Below, piece after piece: positions 1-6,529 of a DNA stretch of 22,971 bases. The notes under the pieces are model-generated. The model saw nothing but the letters and a program-made list of their open reading frames with translations, was not told the DNA's origin and searched no databases. The first letter of the stretch is position 1. Every line of letters starts with the position of its first letter. The stretch comes from an uncultured Clostridia bacterium (GTDB taxonomy: Bacteria; Bacillota; Clostridia; Monoglobales; Monoglobaceae): assembly GCA_934463175.1 (NCBI GenBank), contig CAKSIW010000047.1, positions 1-22,971 on the forward strand, read 5' to 3'. Made by a program: the position numbers and the translations under genes.

Positions 1-4
1 AAAA

Positions 5-44
5 TTCCTCCTATGATATTATTTATATTCTATCATAGAAGGAA
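5..44 (-). promoter_or_regulatory. Hairpin holding a Shine-Dalgarno site for a gene beyond the left edge
   Basis: Positions 5-18 and 31-44 form an inverted repeat, 13 of 14 bases pairing around a 12-base AT-rich loop. Read on the minus strand, the 3' arm contains AGGAGG (12 down to 7) followed by AATTTT at the window edge. This is the right layout for a minus-strand start codon just outside the window. The ribosome site would be paired with the 5' arm, so the hairpin could limit translation. The start codon is not visible, so this is inference. It could instead be a simple inverted repeat. Confidence 0.35.
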
Positions 45-78
45 TCAAATTTACAGACTTTTTTTCACACTCTCTGAT

Positions 79-122
79 AAAAGGCGCACAGCAAAACAAT
101 TCTGTTTTGCTGTGCGCCTTTT
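79..122. terminator. 20-bp perfect hairpin, probable bidirectional terminator
   Basis: AAAAGGCGCACAGCAAAACA (79-98) is exactly complementary to 103-122, with the four-base loop ATTC. The stem is GC-rich at its base and flanked by A and T runs, so it would leave a short U tract on either strand. It lies just past the terminator of the LUD gene and could act as a backup or serve a neighbour outside the window. Confidence 0.6.
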
Positions 123-133
123 CCGATTTAAAA

Positions 134-167
134 AACATGACAGGAAGCAATTGCTTCCTGTCATGTT
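134..167 (-). terminator. Intrinsic terminator of the minus-strand operon
   Basis: A 34-base perfect palindrome begins three bases past the stop codon of the LUD-domain gene. On the minus strand it is followed by TTTTTT, the classic layout of a Rho-independent terminator. It closes the AGCS, HD-domain and LUD-domain operon. Confidence 0.85.
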
Positions 168-169
168 AA

Positions 170-811
170 TTAATACCCGAGATTTTCGCCGACAAGAATG
201 ACCTTGATTCTGTCTTTTGAAGCCTGTTTTGAGGTTACGAGATAGTGACGGCATATTCTGTCGGGTGAGTCACAGCCCTTGCCCATGCCGCCATCCGGAC
301 AAACACACTGCCCCGTTTTTCCGCAATAGGTATTTTTTCCGAGACGAACACAGTTTTTAGGTGCTGCAATTGTTTTGACTCTTTTGACTGCAGCATCAAT
401 ATCCTTGACAATTTTGTTAATTCCTGCGATGATGATAACCGTTTCGGGGCCGAAAGCAATTGCGGAAATCCTGTTTGCATTTCCGTCAACATTATAAAGC
501 TCGCCGTCTTCCGTCACGGCATTTGTGCTTGAAATGTATACATCTGCGCGGAAGCTTTCCTTGAAAATGTCTGTCACTTCATCGCGCGTCAGTCCTTCGC
601 GGAATCTGTCGAGAAAACGGTAGTCACCTTCTCTGAGCATATCAAGAACGCCGGTTTCCGAAAGGGTCACAGATCCGCCGACACCGACAGATGAACCGCT
701 TTTGATGAGCTTTTTCAGCAAAGGAACGACCTCGGAGCGTGTTTCGGCATAAAAGCTCTCCATATTGTTGTTCTCAAGCTTTTTAAGAGTTTCTTCAATA
801 TATTTTTCCAT
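170..811 (-). CDS. LUD-domain protein (LutC/YkgG-like, DUF162 family)
   Basis: A 213-residue soluble protein with no signal peptide or membrane segment. It matches the LUD (lactate utilisation, DUF162) family by the glycine-rich stretch GVGGSVTLSETG near residues 43-54 and by the conserved core GNANRISAIAFGPETVI near 110-126. A cysteine cluster follows near the C-terminus (C154, C163, C169, C171, C180, C187) and could bind a metal or an iron-sulfur cluster; that is inferred from spacing only. LutC proteins belong to the LutABC lactate oxidation complex, but no lutA or lutB is nearby, so this is one of the many stand-alone clostridial LUD proteins of unknown substrate. The start is supported by AAGGAGG nine bases upstream. 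It is the last gene of a three-gene operon, about 20 bases after the HD-domain gene, and is followed by a strong terminator. Confidence 0.85.
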   Translation of the reverse strand: MEKYIEETLKKLENNNMESFYAETRSEVVPLLKKLIKSGSSVGVGGSVTLSETGVLDMLREGDYRFLDRFREGLTRDEVTDIFKESFRADVYISSTNAVTEDGELYNVDGNANRISAIAFGPETVIIIAGINKIVKDIDAAVKRVKTIAAPKNCVRLGKNTYCGKTGQCVCPDGGMGKGCDSPDRICRHYLVTSKQASKDRIKVILVGENLGY

Positions 812-831
812 GTCCGTATCCTCCTTGAAAA

Positions 832-1389
832 TCAGTCCGCAGAGCTGCTTTCGCGCATTGCAAGGATTGTTTTTTCAATAAGCTCGTCAAGCTCCCAACC
901 CAGCATTTCCGCTCCGCGCAATATGACATCACGCGAACAGCCGGCGGCAAATTTTTTGTCTTTAAATTTCTTTTTAACGGATTTAACCTCCAGATCCGCA
1001 ACACTCTTTGAAGGTCTCATGACTGCAACGGCTCCGATGAGTCCTGTCAGCTCATCTGTTGCGTATAAAACCTTCTCCATTTGGTGCTCCGGCTTAATGT
1101 CAACGCATATTCCGAAGCCGTGGCTTGCAACCGCATGAATCAGCCGTTCGTCAATGCCGCGGCTGCGCATAATTTCCTGAACCTTTGTGCAGTGCTCGTC
1201 GGGATACATTTCAAAATCAAGGTCATGAAGAAGCCCGACAACCTCCCAAAAGCCGGCATCGTCGGCATAACCGAGAGTGTTTGCAAAGTACTTCATAACA
1301 TCTCCGACAATGTGTGCATGTTTAAGATGAAATTCACCCTTGTTGTATTCGCCGAGAAGAGCAAGAGCCTCCTGTTTTGTTGGAATCAT
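832..1389 (-). CDS. HD-domain phosphohydrolase (HDIG type)
   Basis: A 185-residue cytoplasmic protein of the HD superfamily, whose members are metal-dependent phosphohydrolases. The metal-site residues are visible: H26 (in HLKHAH), the H55-D56 pair in GLLHDLDFEMYPDEH, H90 in AVASHGFG and D112 in YATDELTG. The physiological substrate cannot be told from the sequence. An in-frame ATG at 1432-1434 would lengthen the protein by 15 residues. I reject it because it lies inside the symporter gene and lacks a ribosome site, whereas the ATG at 1387-1389 is preceded by AAAAGGGG with good spacing. The gene sits 23 bases after the AGCS symporter gene and 20 bases before the LUD gene, so the three are probably one transcript. 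The stop is TGA, directly followed by the next gene's ribosome site, which shows that TGA is a true stop here. Confidence 0.85.
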   Translation of the reverse strand: MIPTKQEALALLGEYNKGEFHLKHAHIVGDVMKYFANTLGYADDAGFWEVVGLLHDLDFEMYPDEHCTKVQEIMRSRGIDERLIHAVASHGFGICVDIKPEHQMEKVLYATDELTGLIGAVAVMRPSKSVADLEVKSVKKKFKDKKFAAGCSRDVILRGAEMLGWELDELIEKTILAMRESSSAD

Positions 1390-1412
1390 AAAACATACCC
1401 CTTTTCTTATAT

Positions 1413-2786
1413 TTATTTTTTGCTGTTTCTGCACTCAGAGACAACCATGCCCGAAAGTGCAACAATTGCGATTACGTTCGGGAGCACCATGAGCTGATTG
1501 AACATATCGGTGAGCTCCCACACAAGGTCGTTTGACAAAAGCGAGCCAAGGAAGATGAACACAATTGCAATGATTGAATAGACGGTGTTTGAACGCTTGC
1601 CGAAAAGATAGTTCACATTTATTCTGCCGAACAGGTTCCAGCCGATTATTGTTGAAAAGGCAAAGAACAGAAGGCAAACCGCAACAAAACCGTTTCCTGC
1701 GCCCTGACCGAATATTCCGGAGAATGCAAGCTGTGCCATATTTGTTTTTGAAACACCGTCCGCGCTTCCGCCCGCAAGGACTCCGTCACCTGCATAGAGC
1801 GTTGAGATGACAACGAGTGCCGTCATTGTGAGAACGACAAAGGTGTCGATGAAAACACCGATCATTGCGACAACACCCTGGTCGTGAGGTCTTTTCACGT
1901 TTGCCATTGCGTGAGCATGAGGAGTCGAACCCATACCTGCTTCGTTTGAAAACAGTCCGCGCTTCACACCCTGACTGATTGCCTGCTTGATTGCCGCACC
2001 GATGCTTCCGCCGATGATTGCGTTCGGAACAAATGCATATTTAAATATCATTCCGAAGGTTTCGGGAATGTATTTAACCCTGACAGCAAGAACTGCAATA
2101 CCGCCGATGAGATATAACACAGCCATGAACGGAACAATTTTTTCTGTAACCGAGCCAATGCGCTGAACACCGCCGACAAAAATGAATACAGCAATAACGG
2201 AAATCACAAGTCCTGTCACCCATGTCGGAATGCCGAAAGCTGTGTTGCACGCCTCACCGATTGAGTTTGACTGAACCATTGCACCCATGAATCCGAGTGC
2301 AAGAATGCAGGCAACAGAGAAGAAGCCTGCGAGGAATTTCCCGAAGTCGCCGCGGAACGCGGTCTTTATGTAGTAAACAGGTCCTCCGAGAACCGTGCCG
2401 TCGTCTGCAACAATTCTTGTTTTCTGTGCGAGAACCGCCTCGGCATATATGGTTGCCATTCCGAAAAATGCAATAACCCACATCCAGAAAATTGCTCCCG
2501 GTCCGCCGATTAAGATTGCGCCGCAGGCACCGACGATGTTTCCCGTCCCGACCTGAGCCGCAATTGCGGTTGTCAGTGCCTGAAATGAGCTGAGACCGCT
2601 TTTGTGTTTCTTGCCGTTCAGATTCAGCTCACCGAAGAAAGCTTTCATACCCTCACCGAAACAGCGAACCTGCACAAATCTTGTGCGGATTGAGAAGAAA
2701 AGCCCAACGCCAACAAGCAGTATAATTAGGATATAATCCGAGAGATACATGTTGACGGTTTGTACGATTTTTAATAAGTTTTCCAT
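1413..2786 (-). CDS. AGCS-family sodium:alanine (or glycine) symporter
   Basis: A 457-residue integral membrane protein with about ten or eleven hydrophobic segments. It carries an exact match to the sodium:alanine symporter family signature, GGPGAIFWMWVIAFFG at residues 94-109. The preceding conserved segment LTTAIAAQVGTGNIVGACG (71-89) is also typical of the family and contributes to ion and substrate binding in known members. Family members import alanine, glycine or sometimes glutamine with Na+; the exact amino acid cannot be read from the sequence. The length is normal for the family. The start has GGGAGGG six bases upstream. It is the first gene of the leftward operon, with a recognisable promoter at 2840-2868. 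It has no obvious link to the carbohydrate genes to its right. Confidence 0.93.
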   Translation of the reverse strand: MENLLKIVQTVNMYLSDYILIILLVGVGLFFSIRTRFVQVRCFGEGMKAFFGELNLNGKKHKSGLSSFQALTTAIAAQVGTGNIVGACGAILIGGPGAIFWMWVIAFFGMATIYAEAVLAQKTRIVADDGTVLGGPVYYIKTAFRGDFGKFLAGFFSVACILALGFMGAMVQSNSIGEACNTAFGIPTWVTGLVISVIAVFIFVGGVQRIGSVTEKIVPFMAVLYLIGGIAVLAVRVKYIPETFGMIFKYAFVPNAIIGGSIGAAIKQAISQGVKRGLFSNEAGMGSTPHAHAMANVKRPHDQGVVAMIGVFIDTFVVLTMTALVVISTLYAGDGVLAGGSADGVSKTNMAQLAFSGIFGQGAGNGFVAVCLLFFAFSTIIGWNLFGRINVNYLFGKRSNTVYSIIAIVFIFLGSLLSNDLVWELTDMFNQLMVLPNVIAIVALSGMVVSECRNSKK

Positions 2787-2799
2787 AAATACCCTCCCA

Positions 2800-2819
2800 A
2801 TGCAAATTTAAATTTGCAT
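2800..2819. promoter_or_regulatory. 20-bp perfect palindrome in the symporter leader
   Basis: ATGCAAATTTAAATTTGCAT is a perfect palindrome lying between the -10 element and the ribosome site of the symporter operon. The position fits a dimeric repressor operator in the transcribed leader. As an AT-rich stem it would be a weak RNA hairpin and has no U tract, so a terminator is unlikely. The protein that might bind it is unknown. Confidence 0.4.
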
Positions 2820-2839
2820 GTTTATAAAAATACTCCTAC

Positions 2840-2868
2840 ATTATACAACAAAAACACGCGCTTTGCAA
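2840..2868 (-). promoter_or_regulatory. Sigma-A-like promoter of the symporter operon
   Basis: On the minus strand TTGCAA (2868-2863) and a perfect TATAAT (2845-2840) are separated by 17 bases, the ideal spacing for the main vegetative sigma factor. Transcription would start near 2833 and give a leader of about 45 bases before the ATG at 2786. Confidence 0.7.
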
Positions 2869-2960
2869 GTTCTTTGTGAATAAAATGTCAGATTAATGGA
2901 GAGGAGAGGCTGTTATGCACGTTAATTCAGCATGGCAGAAAGAGAATTTGTTTAAAAATT

Positions 2961-3013
2961 ATCCCCAAAGTTAAAACAGTACACTTTTTTTCAGCCCGAC
3001 AATATGTTATGAT
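2961..3013 (+). promoter_or_regulatory. Candidate activator-dependent promoter of the sugar-transport operon
   Basis: TATGAT (3008-3013) is a fair -10 element, but the matching -35 position (2985-2990) is only a T run, as expected where an activator is needed. Directly upstream lies CCCCAAAGTTAAAACA (2963-2978). Its last 12 bases recur exactly at 11006-11017 in front of the secreted-protein operon, with the same 29-base gap to a -10-like hexamer. The likely binder is the YesN-like regulator encoded at 8338, but this is inference. Confidence 0.5.
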
Positions 3014-3040
3014 TAAAAAACAAGAATAGGAGGGTCAAAA

Positions 3041-3994
3041 ATGAACACTGCGGTGAAAGAAGAAAGGACAGCAAAGCAAAGGGTAAAAGCACCGTCTCTG
3101 CGTTCTGCGCTTGTGAGAGACAGACAGCTGTATTTAATGCTGCTGATTCCTGTCGCATACATAATTATTTTTAAATATATACCGATGTACGGAGTTTTGA
3201 TTGCCTTCAAGAATTTCAACATATTTGAAGGAATCATGAAAAGCGAATGGGCAGGGCTTGAAATGTTCAGGCAGCTGTGGACAATGAATGATTTCAAAAG
3301 AGCATTCAGAAACACGCTGACCCTGAATCTTCTGGATTTAATCGTGGGATTTCCCGTGCCTGTTTTTCTTGCGCTTTGCTTGAATGAGCTTCGCAGTCTC
3401 AGGTTCAAAAAAGCGGCACAAACACTTTTATATTTGCCGTATTTCATGTCGTGGGTAATCATCGGCGGTATAGTATATCAGATTTTCAGCACAAACACGG
3501 GCGTTGTGAATCAGATAATCAAGTCGATGGGCGGTGAGCGTATTCCGTTTCTCACAAACAAATGGTATTGGACAATAACATATTTGTTTTCGGGAGTGTG
3601 GCGCGGAGCAGGCTGGAACACAATAATTTATATGGCTGCAATAACCGGAATTGACGCAAGCCTCTATGAGGCGGCTGAGGTCGATGGTGCCGGGAAGCTC
3701 AGAAAGATTTTTCACATAACGCTTCCGTCAATCCGTGCAACGATTGTGATGATGCTCATAATCCAAATCGGTCAGATGATGACAATCGGCTTTGAACGCC
3801 CCTATGTGATGGGCAATGCGCTTGTTACCGATTTTTCGGACGTTCTCAGCACCTTTGTATATCGGATAGGTTTGCAGGGAGGAAAGTTCAGCTTGTCAAC
3901 CGCGGCGGGATTCTTCCAGTCGGTTGTCGGACTGATTCTGATAACCTCGGCAAATCAAGTTTCAAAGAGACTCGGACAGCAGGGAATCTGGTAA
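3041..3994 (+). CDS. CUT1 sugar ABC transporter permease, LplB/YteP-like
   Basis: A 317-residue inner-membrane protein with six predicted transmembrane segments, the first near residues 32-52. The cytoplasmic EAA loop that contacts the ATPase is visible as EAAEVDGAGKLRKIFHITLP from E210. The overall sequence, with KYIPMYGVLIAFKNF near the N-terminus and a C-terminal RLGQQGIW, is typical of the LplB/YteP branch, which in Bacillus imports complex uronic-acid oligosaccharides such as rhamnogalacturonan fragments. It pairs with the permease 12 bases downstream and the lipoprotein at 4922. No ATPase gene is present, so a shared MsmX/MsmK-type ATPase encoded elsewhere is expected. The start is supported by AGGAGG at 3028-3033. 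Confidence 0.92.
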   Translation: MNTAVKEERTAKQRVKAPSLRSALVRDRQLYLMLLIPVAYIIIFKYIPMYGVLIAFKNFNIFEGIMKSEWAGLEMFRQLWTMNDFKRAFRNTLTLNLLDLIVGFPVPVFLALCLNELRSLRFKKAAQTLLYLPYFMSWVIIGGIVYQIFSTNTGVVNQIIKSMGGERIPFLTNKWYWTITYLFSGVWRGAGWNTIIYMAAITGIDASLYEAAEVDGAGKLRKIFHITLPSIRATIVMMLIIQIGQMMTIGFERPYVMGNALVTDFSDVLSTFVYRIGLQGGKFSLSTAAGFFQSVVGLILITSANQVSKRLGQQGIW

Positions 3995-4006
3995 GGAGGA
4001 AGAAAG

Positions 4007-4882
4007 ATGAAAAGAACAACAAACGGAGACAGAGCGCTTTCGGCACTTTTTACGGTGATTGTCGGTATTGCGGTTTTGCTGACGGTCATTCCGTTTTTGA
4101 ACGTGATTGCAATGTCGCTCAGCTCTCCCGACAGCATAAACTCGGGACGTGTGTGGCTTTGGCCTGTCGGAATTAATTTTGAGGCATATAAGGCGGTTTT
4201 CACAGATATGTCAATGCTTTGGGCACTTGCCTACACCGTCATACTGACACTTTTATACACAATACTGGCAATGCTTCTGACAATTCTGCTGGCATATCCG
4301 CTGACTAAGGAAAGGCTTTTCGGAAGAAGATTCTTCTCGCTGCTTTTTGTGTTCACAATGTATTTTAACGGCGGAGTCATTCCTGAATACATACTGTTCA
4401 GACAGCTGAAAATCATCAACACAATGACGGTTCTGATAATCCCGGGGCTGCTCAGTGTATACAATATGATAATTCTCAAAACATTTCTGAAGGGGCTGCC
4501 GTCGAGCATTGAAGAATCGGCATCACTGGACGGTGCTTCGGATTTTCGGATTCTGTTTAAAATTGTTGTTCCGCTTTCAAAGCCCGTACTTGCGACACTT
4601 TGCCTGTATTATGCGGTTTTTCGGTGGAACACGTTTCAGGACGTTTTGTATTTTGTGACAAATTCAAGCCTTTATACTCTTCAGATGAAGCTTAATATGC
4701 TGATAAATATAACACAGTCGAGCGAGCTGTCACAGTTTGAGGGAGCAAATTTAAGCAAGCTTGTGGCGGAGAACATAAAAAGCGCAAGCATAATTTTTGC
4801 AACAGTGCCGATTATTTTGGTTTATCCGTGGCTGCAAAGATACTTTGTGACCGGCATGACACTCGGCGCGGTGAAGGAATAG
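4007..4882 (+). CDS. CUT1 sugar ABC transporter permease, YtcP-like
   Basis: A 291-residue inner-membrane protein with six predicted transmembrane segments, of the YtcP/AraQ-like branch. The EAA-type loop reads EESASLDGASDFRILFKI from E169. FTMYFNGGVIPEYILFR near the middle and a C-terminal YFVTGMTLGAVKE are typical of the partner permease of LplB/YteP-type systems. It forms the heterodimeric channel with the product of the gene 12 bases upstream. The start has AAGGAGGAAG directly after the upstream stop. The gene is followed by the solute-binding lipoprotein after 39 bases, so the three transport genes form one operon. Confidence 0.92.
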   Translation: MKRTTNGDRALSALFTVIVGIAVLLTVIPFLNVIAMSLSSPDSINSGRVWLWPVGINFEAYKAVFTDMSMLWALAYTVILTLLYTILAMLLTILLAYPLTKERLFGRRFFSLLFVFTMYFNGGVIPEYILFRQLKIINTMTVLIIPGLLSVYNMIILKTFLKGLPSSIEESASLDGASDFRILFKIVVPLSKPVLATLCLYYAVFRWNTFQDVLYFVTNSSLYTLQMKLNMLINITQSSELSQFEGANLSKLVAENIKSASIIFATVPIILVYPWLQRYFVTGMTLGAVKE

Positions 4883-4921
4883 TAAAATATTAAAATATTT
4901 ATAAATCAGGGGGTTGTTAAA

Positions 4922-6433
4922 GTGAAAAAGTGGGTAAAGCTGACAGCGGCGGCGGTGACGTTTGCAATGACCTGCGCGGGTCTTGCGGCGTGCGGCGGAA
5001 AGGACGGAGGAAAGACAGCGGGCAAATCGACTTTGCGTGTTGAAATCTTTGACCGCGGAAACGTTCCGGCAGGCGCAGGCACAATAACCGATAACGCGCT
5101 CACAAAATGGATTCAGAAGGAGTTCGGAGACCCGAACAACATCAATGTTGAATTTGTTTCCGTGCCGCGCGATCAGGAGCTTCAGCAACTGAATGTTCTC
5201 ATGGCGGCAGGAGAAGCTCCGGACATTGTTTTTGCATATAACTATGTGACAATGTATGATTTCTATAAAAACGGCGGACTGACCGACCTCAGCGAATATG
5301 TTTCAAAGTCGGAAAATCTGAAAAAACTCTTGGGCGATGACGTGCTGAAATACGGCGAAATTGACGGAAAGCAGATTATGATTCCGGGACGGCGTATCAT
5401 CACGGCAAGAACCGGTCAGATAATCAGACAGGACTGGCTGGACAAGGTTGGAATGAAAGCTCCGACAAACAAAGATGAGCTTTATAATGTTCTCAAAGCA
5501 TTCAAGGAAAAAGACCCGGGAAATGCGGGAGAGAAAAACACTCCTTGGGCAATCTCGACAAACACGGCAATGTACACCGATTTGCTCTATTCCTTTGCTG
5601 AGTGGGACAAAATGGACGAGGCGGAAAAGGCTGTCACACCGTGGCCGATGAGACCGGGCTTCAAAGAGGGCGTGCGTTATATGAACAAGCTCTACAGCGA
5701 AGGTTTGATCAGCCCCGACTTTGCGCTTGACAAGGACGCAGGCTTTATCAACGACAACTTCGGTCTGCCGTTCCAGAGCGGTTCATATTATGAAACGCTG
5801 AAGCAGAATGTTCCGACAGCAAAGGTTGCGGCGGTTGATGCCTTTAATGACAAAGACGGCAAGCACCCGAAGGAAATATACACACCGGTAGGACTTTATA
5901 TTGCAGTGCCGAAAAGCTCAAAAAATGCTGAAAATGCGGTTAAATATCTGGATTGGATGTCTCAGGACGATGTTCTGCGCACAATGCAGTTTGGCTGGGA
6001 AGGCAAAACATATACGGTTGACACGGACGGATTCCCCAAAACAATCGACACAGATGAGTCAAAGAAACAGCACTGGTATCACCTCGGCTTTGACACAGCA
6101 ATTGTTGTGAACGGAATGTATCTCGGCAATCAGGAAAAATCGGTTGAGTTTAATGCTGCGGCAACGGGAGAAAACCGTGAGATTTATATGCAGTCATACG
6201 AAAACAGCATGAGAGACGGCTGGACACCTGTTGTTCTGCCTCCGAACGATTCGCTTGTTAAATATGAGGCGAACATCAGTACAAAATTCTCGGAGCTTCT
6301 GACAAAGAGCATTATGGCAGCTCCGTCAGAGTTTGATAAGGTATATGACGAGCTTCAGAAGGAATTTGTTGAGGTTGGCGGAAAAGAAGTCAATGAAGCG
6401 GCAATCAAACAGTATAATGAGCTTAAGAAATAG
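4922..6433 (+). CDS. Extracellular solute-binding lipoprotein of the sugar ABC transporter
   Basis: A 503-residue lipoprotein of the LplA-like family 1 solute-binding proteins. The N-terminus has a charged start, a hydrophobic core and the lipobox LAAC with the lipidated cysteine at C24, so it is tethered to the outer face of the membrane. The mature part shows family features such as AAGEAPDIVFAYNYVTMYDF and many surface aromatics suited to carbohydrate binding. It would capture oligosaccharides, probably pectin-derived given the GH105 and PL22-like genes, and pass them to the two upstream permeases. The start codon is GTG, chosen because it gives a clean signal peptide and follows AGGGGG at a good distance. 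A strong GC-rich hairpin 41 bases after the stop may protect the abundant transcript of this gene. Confidence 0.92.
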   Translation: MKKWVKLTAAAVTFAMTCAGLAACGGKDGGKTAGKSTLRVEIFDRGNVPAGAGTITDNALTKWIQKEFGDPNNINVEFVSVPRDQELQQLNVLMAAGEAPDIVFAYNYVTMYDFYKNGGLTDLSEYVSKSENLKKLLGDDVLKYGEIDGKQIMIPGRRIITARTGQIIRQDWLDKVGMKAPTNKDELYNVLKAFKEKDPGNAGEKNTPWAISTNTAMYTDLLYSFAEWDKMDEAEKAVTPWPMRPGFKEGVRYMNKLYSEGLISPDFALDKDAGFINDNFGLPFQSGSYYETLKQNVPTAKVAAVDAFNDKDGKHPKEIYTPVGLYIAVPKSSKNAENAVKYLDWMSQDDVLRTMQFGWEGKTYTVDTDGFPKTIDTDESKKQHWYHLGFDTAIVVNGMYLGNQEKSVEFNAAATGENREIYMQSYENSMRDGWTPVVLPPNDSLVKYEANISTKFSELLTKSIMAAPSEFDKVYDELQKEFVEVGGKEVNEAAIKQYNELKK

Positions 6434-6474
6434 GCATACGGGGCGCGGACGCGCATTGCCTGAAGCAGACAAGA

Positions 6475-6505
6475 ATTTCGGCGGCGGATTTTCCGCCGCC
6501 GAAAT
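6475..6505 (+). terminator. GC-rich hairpin between the lipoprotein and sensor-kinase genes
   Basis: ATTTCGGCGGCGGA (6475-6488) is exactly complementary to 6492-6505 around a three-base loop. The 14-bp stem is followed by CCGACTTTTC, a poor U tract. It is therefore more likely a partial terminator or a 3'-end stabiliser, giving high levels of the binding protein and low levels of the downstream kinase, than a full stop. Confidence 0.6.
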
Positions 6506-6529
6506 CCGACTTTTCAAAGGAGCAGCGTT

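Noticed and set aside
13..201. Short plus-strand open frame at the left end
   Set aside because: It runs through three inverted repeats and two terminators and has no protein-like character.
832..1434. Longer HD-domain protein starting at 1434
   Set aside because: That start lies inside the upstream symporter gene with no ribosome site; the ATG at 1389 has AAAAGGGG at good spacing.
3041..4882. Search for a transporter ATPase next to the permeases
   Set aside because: No Walker A or ABC signature is encoded in the window. Absence is normal for CUT1 systems that share one ATPase, so I do not treat it as a defect.
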